Assembly (NCBI GenBank): GCA_009602725.1
Contig: WELB01000001.1
Location: forward strand, 360,943-384,815
Reading direction: 5' to 3'
Origin: Spirogloea muscicola
Lineage: Eukaryota > Streptophyta > Zygnematophyceae > Spirogloeales > Spirogloeaceae
DNA: 23,873 bases
Shown: positions 20,359 to 23,873 of the stretch, piece by piece
Numbering within the stretch: the first letter of the stretch is position 1
Layout of the letters: each line of letters opens with the position of its first letter
The notes under the pieces: model-generated
Seen by the model: only the letters and a program-made list of their open reading frames with translations
What the model was told of the DNA's origin: nothing
The model's database searches: none
Made by a program: the position numbers and the translations under genes

Positions 20359-20741
20359 ACCTCACATCGAGGACAGCAAAAGTATACATATACCTACAGA
20401 TTGCCGTCCTAGTCGCTGAATAGTTGATCCTGTTGCTGCCACGAACCTGCTGATTTTACCAGTAGACAGTGCATATAAGCCCATCGCATATATGATGAGC
20501 TCCTAGATCACTTCCTCACTCTTGTACTTCACTGGAAGTAGCAGGTCTGCTGCCACGACTTAATTGCCATTCCTTCGAGCGCAGAGGTATGTAGATCTTC
20601 TTGTGCATGATATGGCTCGGTTGGGCATGTGACCCCAATTCGGTCGCTGCTAACGAGTATTGGTTGCTACTTATCTTGCATCACCTATGCCACCAAGTCT
20701 GCATTCTTGGAACGCTAGTGCGGCATTAGAAGGAAAGAAGA

Positions 20742-20845
20742 GCGTAGGCTCAAGAGCCTAGAGTCTATTCCTGCTCCTTTGCTATAGGGAGAGGAAGAGG
20801 CTTCTAGTAGAGGGCAATAGCTATGTTGGCCAGCCCAGAAAGAGA
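20742..20845 (+). repeat. Dispersed repeat, copy 1 (partner at about 21847-21920)
   Basis: Shares with 21847-21920 the ordered elements CAAGAGCCT, AGGCTCTA/AGGCTTCTA, AGAGG(G)CAATAGCT and TGGCCA(G/A)CCC, with different spacing between the first two. This suggests two diverged copies of one sequence, in the same orientation about 1.1 kb apart. Confidence 0.45.
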
Positions 20846-20991
20846 TTGAACAAATTGCGTAGGGGCCAGGAAAGCGCTAAAGCACACTGCTCTTAACCTG
20901 ACTTTTGCATATCACACTTGCACACGATTGGTGCCAGTCCGGAGTATCTTAGGGGGTGGACAGGCTGGGCCTGCACGATTGCTGCCGGCAG

Positions 20992-21065
20992 GAGGCGTTC
21001 GCGCAGGAGGTGGAAGCCCAGGGCGAGGAAAAAGACACAACGGCACCTGGCAGTACGACAAAGTG
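20992..21065. pseudogene. Isolated exon-like GC-rich patch, strand ambiguous
   Basis: On the + strand, a CGGCAG acceptor is followed by EAFAQEVEAQGEEKDTTAPG and a GTGAGA donor. On the minus strand the same DNA reads RCVFFLALGFHLLRERLLPA, a membrane-helix-like sequence with strongly C/G-ending codons, a CCAG acceptor and a GTGCAG donor. Its composition stands out from the surroundings. No neighbouring exons were found, so it may be a leftover exon fragment or chance. Confidence 0.25.
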
Positions 21066-22309
21066 GTGAGAGGTTGATTTACCAAGAGATGCACAGTGGC
21101 CTCTGTTCCAAAAACATGAAGTACCTGCACAACGATTATACACACCTGTTATTGGCATGCTCTATAAGCTTACTCATTGCTGAGGAGAACCATCAGTTAC
21201 ACGGATCTGACAAAAAGTTTCAGAGTGGCTTGCTACCTTTGCTGAGAAAATGTGGCTTCTAATATGCAGTTACACCTCTTTTCCACCAATACCAGACATG
21301 CCCTTGAGATACTTACGTAGGATACTTACACTGGCACACCTGTTGTCTTGCAAGATCAACCTTGGCAGTGTCTGTCTTGCCATCGTGGTATTGGCTGGCT
21401 TGGGCTTGGCACAGCCGGTAAGCCAAATACATTCTGAAGTTTGCGCCTGATGAAATCGCTCTTGCCAAACGTGGAAGTGGCCTGACAATGAGAGCACTGC
21501 GCATCAGCGGTCCTTAGTAGTCCTAGCAGGTCTAAGAGCGGGCTCGCAGACTGCAGGAACTAACTGTGTGTGGGGCAGGCCAGGACTCTTCTTCACATGC
21601 TTGCACTCCTCAACAGGAGCACTTCGATAGGCAAAGGGCTGGATCTAGGAATTTTCAGGCTAACGTAAGGCAATATTGCACTAGCCATGGCCGAGACAAA
21701 TACTTGAGCGAAAGGAAACGGACGCCTGCAGAAAGGCAGTGGCTGTGGATGGCCAGCCGAAAGGGACGGAGTCCTTGTCAAGGACGTTCTGCGCTTGAGA
21801 GTGCTCTGACATTGGGGGAAGCCCGAGGAACCAGCCACAAAAAGGAGCTAAGGAGCAAGAGCCTGCTTTCATAGAAAAGCCAGGCTCTAAAGAGGCAATA
21901 GCTTCGAGTGGCCAACCCGTAAGTACTCAATATAGTGAAGCCGGACAACGCCACCAAGGGAAAGACACAGCAAAGTAAGCAACAGCAACCAGGCAACTCC
22001 TGCACGAGCACAGTAGAGGCAAGACAGTAGCCCGAGGTCAACCAGGATACTGTGTAGGACGAATCTCAACTGCAGTCTCAAAGCAGCACTGATTGGCGGC
22101 CACTCGATATAATCCTTCAAGCCATGTAGGAGTCCTTCGTGTGTTGCTCCGTGCAGAAATGGCACGTAACGAAGACACACTTATCAGAGCCGCATTCGTT
22201 GTGCCTTTCAAGCGGGTGTGAACAGCCATCCGAACAGGAACTGACAAAGTCGGAAGCGGGAAAAGAGCTGAAAGACATCACTAAGCAAGGACCATGAAGG
22301 ATAACCATT

Positions 22310-22613
22310 TGATAAGCTCTAGTCAGTAGCCGCAAGTCAGAAGAATAGCTGCCGGGGAGCAATTCCCTTGACGGATGCCAGATGCGGCAGCTAGAGCACG
22401 GCCAGCACGCAGATGTAAGGCATGGGCCATGGTCCGGTGGAGGGATGTGGACAGGTGCATGCAAAACACCTGCGCTAGCGAGCCAGCGGCGTTGAAGTCG
22501 GCCTGCTCGCCCCGCCTGCGAAACACAGCGCGTCGCGCAAGCTGGGCCAACAGATCTAGACACTAAGACCGAAAGCCCTGTGCACATCGACGGCCAGTGG
22601 AACGAAGCTCGTC
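22310..22613 (-). mobile_element. Decayed tail of a non-LTR retrotransposon reverse transcriptase ORF, copy A
   Basis: Minus-strand frames, joined across a stop and frame change, read FVPLAVDVHRAFG, then LLAQLARRAVFRRRGEQ, then LSTSLHRTMAHAL followed by LRAGRALAAA. An order of P-L-A-V-D-V-x-G-A-x-G, a Leu/Ala/Arg helix, then an S-x-x-L-x-R-x-x-A helix is typical of the segment after the catalytic domain in many LINE-like reverse transcriptase ORFs (family knowledge). No catalytic YADD box is present, so only the 3' part was inserted or survives. Copy B (22690-23146) is the same sequence on the other strand. It is broken and cannot be functional. Confidence 0.45.
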
Positions 22614-22689
22614 CCCGTCCGGGGTAGTCCGCGTACTGGCCCCTTGCCTCTGCAATTTTTGGCCCCTTCCGACCTTGTCACTATTTTCC

Positions 22690-23146
22690 GGACTGACTGT
22701 CGCGCTTGCAGTCGACGTCCACGGGGCATTCGGGACTCGGTGGCTCGACCTACTCCAGCGACTTGCGCGGCGTGCTGTGTCCCGCCGCCAAGGGCAGCAG
22801 AGCAAGCAGCCCGGCTTCAATGCCATTGAGTCTTTGCTCAAGTGTACAGGATGCGATTGCCATCTCCCTGCAGTGGTCCTTGGCATTTCTCGTCCAATTG
22901 CGGGCAGGCTCTGCCTCAGCTGCTGCCTCCCAGTTCCGCCAGGGCTGCGTTCTCCTGGCCCCCAGTATATATCTTATGGGCTGGCCATGCACAGCCGCTG
23001 CCTTATATTGGAAGATCTGTTTCTTCACAGCCCTCGCCCCCTCTGGCCGCGCTATGGCTGCTGCTTCCGGGTCTCGGCAGAGTGCCGCTTTTCCGGCTTC
23101 GAGTTACTCTAATCTGCTGTTGCTAACCCGTGAATATTGAGCATCC
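22690..23146 (+). mobile_element. Decayed tail of a non-LTR retrotransposon reverse transcriptase ORF, copy B
   Basis: Plus-strand frames read LAVDVHGAFG, WLDLLQRLARRAVSRRQGQQ and FNAIESLL, then, after a frame change, LQWSLAFLVQLRAGSASAA. This parallels copy A. The DNA is alignable with copy A over its first 150 or so bases: GCAGTCGACGTCCACGGGGC here, GCCGTCGATGTGCACAGGGC there. Near the end AMAAASGSRQSAAF resembles LAAASGIRQG of copy A, with about 90 extra bases between. The two copies lie head to head with about 75 bases between their starts. Confidence 0.45.
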
Positions 23147-23194
23147 ATCTGAATCTCCCTCTGCACCGTCTCGTGCTTTGTAGTGTAGTCCTTT

Positions 23195-23310
23195 TTCGGC
23201 ACTTCTTTCTTTGGCTTTGGACATTGTCCATTCCTTTTAGGCTGGCTTTTCCAGCCCCTCTTCTCTATGGGCGAGCTCTTTCTTTGGGAGAGCCACTTTC
23301 TTTGCCACGA
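23195..23310 (-). repeat. Degenerate hairpin repeats, right cluster, inverted relative to the left one
   Basis: On the minus strand, the unit at 23256-23226 (GGCTGGAAAAGCCAGCC then TAAAAGGAATGGAC) closely matches the left-cluster unit at 19910-19941 (GGCTTCAAAAAGCCGGCC then CGAAAGGGATGGAC). A second, weaker unit (GGCTCTCCCAAAGAAAGAGC) lies at about 23297-23270. Confidence 0.45.
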
Positions 23311-23460
23311 GCGGTGTTCGCTGCTGCATGCCCAGCCTTCCAAAGGGGACGGGGGTGGTGAAAAAGGGCTGAAAGCGCTGAAAAATACACCAAGGGGTCT
23401 CTCACAAGAAGCTCAAAGAGAGACGGCGCGCGGTGCGCATGAAATTAAAGCGAGGCCAAT

Positions 23461-23871
23461 TCAAGCCAATACATTGTTCAGGCAGGAAATGCAGAAAGTG
23501 CAAAGACTGCAGCGCAAAGACTGTGGCTTCATGAAATGACGCCCTACACTAGGAGGGCTGGAGGTGCCACAGAGCGGGGGGAGCCGTGCTGACGGGGGCC
23601 ATGTCGACTCAACCTGTACCGCTTGTGGAGCTCCTAGAGGAGGGTGAGGAAGCAGCAATGGCAGGAGAGGGGGCGGGTGGGCGAAAGGAGGGCCGGAGGT
23701 GCCACAGAGGGGGGGGAGCGTACTGATGGGGGGCCATGACGACTCGACCTGCACCGCTTGTGGAGCCGCTAGAGGAGGTTGAGGAAGTAGCAATGGCAGG
23801 AGGGAGGGCGGGTGGGGGAAAGGAGGGCCGGAGATGCCACAGAGCGGGGGAGCCGTGCTGACGGGGGCCAT
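23461..23871 (-). CDS. Possible Pro/Leu-rich repeat protein fragment over the minisatellite, runs off window edge
   Basis: The minus strand is open from the window edge to 23461. About 110 residues are encoded by the 135-bp repeat and give a 45-residue peptide repeat. Each unit contains PPLCG(I/T)SGPPF, HPP-LLPLLLP-PPL and APQAVQVES. The three units keep frame because the period is a multiple of three. The last 25 or so residues (after about 23540) are unique. No known family; a non-coding minisatellite is the simpler explanation. Confidence 0.25.
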   Translation of the reverse strand: MAPVSTAPPLCGISGPPFPHPPSLLPLLLPQPPLAAPQAVQVESSWPPISTLPPLCGTSGPPFAHPPPLLPLLLPHPPLGAPQAVQVESTWPPSARLPPLCGTSSPPSVGRHFMKPQSLRCSLCTFCISCLNNVLA

Positions 23872-23873
23872 GT
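23551..23873. repeat. 135-bp minisatellite (2.4 copies, cut by window end)
   Basis: Copies start at 23551, 23686 and 23821, all with AGGAGGGC(T/C)GGAG(G/A)TGCC. The period is exactly 135 in both intervals. Units diverge at scattered single positions without length change. The array continues beyond the window. Confidence 0.95.

Larger units (their letters stand above)
20213..22309. other. About 2.1 kb with no confident gene; repeat fragments
   Basis: Mixed composition with only short open frames on both strands. It holds a perfect short palindrome (20341-20358), a pair of related segments of about 75-100 bases (20742 and 21847), single copies of the GGCTG/CAGCC hairpin unit, and one GC-rich exon-like patch (20992-21065). 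I see nothing else I can name. Confidence 0.5.

Noticed and set aside
23551-23873. CRISPR-like array
   Set aside because: The 135-bp units repeat in full with no short repeat and unique spacer pattern, and the genome is eukaryotic.
1-23873. tRNA or rRNA genes
   Set aside because: Scanned by eye for the GGTTCGAATCC-type T arm and for conserved rRNA stretches; none seen.

Overview
The window looks like nuclear DNA of a green alga, probably a core chlorophyte and perhaps a trebouxiophyte (the taxon is my inference). Three things point there. Genes are split by many short GT-AG introns. First exons are GC-rich with GCC/GGC runs. The recognisable proteins are of plant type: a golgin-84, a UBP6-like deubiquitinase and a bHLH protein with the LONESOME HIGHWAY (LHW) domain layout. 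I see no prokaryotic operon, CRISPR array or tRNA/rRNA gene.

Layout. 1-459 (+) is the 3' end of a glycine-rich gene of unknown function. 460-1724 is non-coding space between convergent genes. 1725-6666 (-) is an 11-exon golgin-84 gene of about 1021 residues. 6667-7528 is a divergent promoter region. 7529-13346 (+) is an 18-exon UBP6/USP14 gene of 520 residues with two odd active-site residues. 13347-14025 is a short convergent spacer with ambiguous coding-like pieces. 14026-18858 (-) is an 8-exon LHW-like bHLH gene of about 987 residues; one exon carries an apparent frameshift. From 18859 to the end I find no confident gene. That part holds a very GC-rich block, degenerate hairpin repeats, a 50-bp tandem duplication, two decayed retrotransposon-like tails lying head to head, and an in-frame 135-bp minisatellite running off the window edge.

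The three named genes act in different places: Golgi tethering, trimming of ubiquitin at the proteasome, and transcription. They show no shared pathway, so this is ordinary eukaryotic gene order. The most interesting points are the altered active site of the UBP6 protein, the LHW-type architecture in an alga with an HLH split across an intron, and the repeat-rich right quarter. Exon models were built by eye from splice signals, phase continuity and family alignment recalled from knowledge; no search was run.
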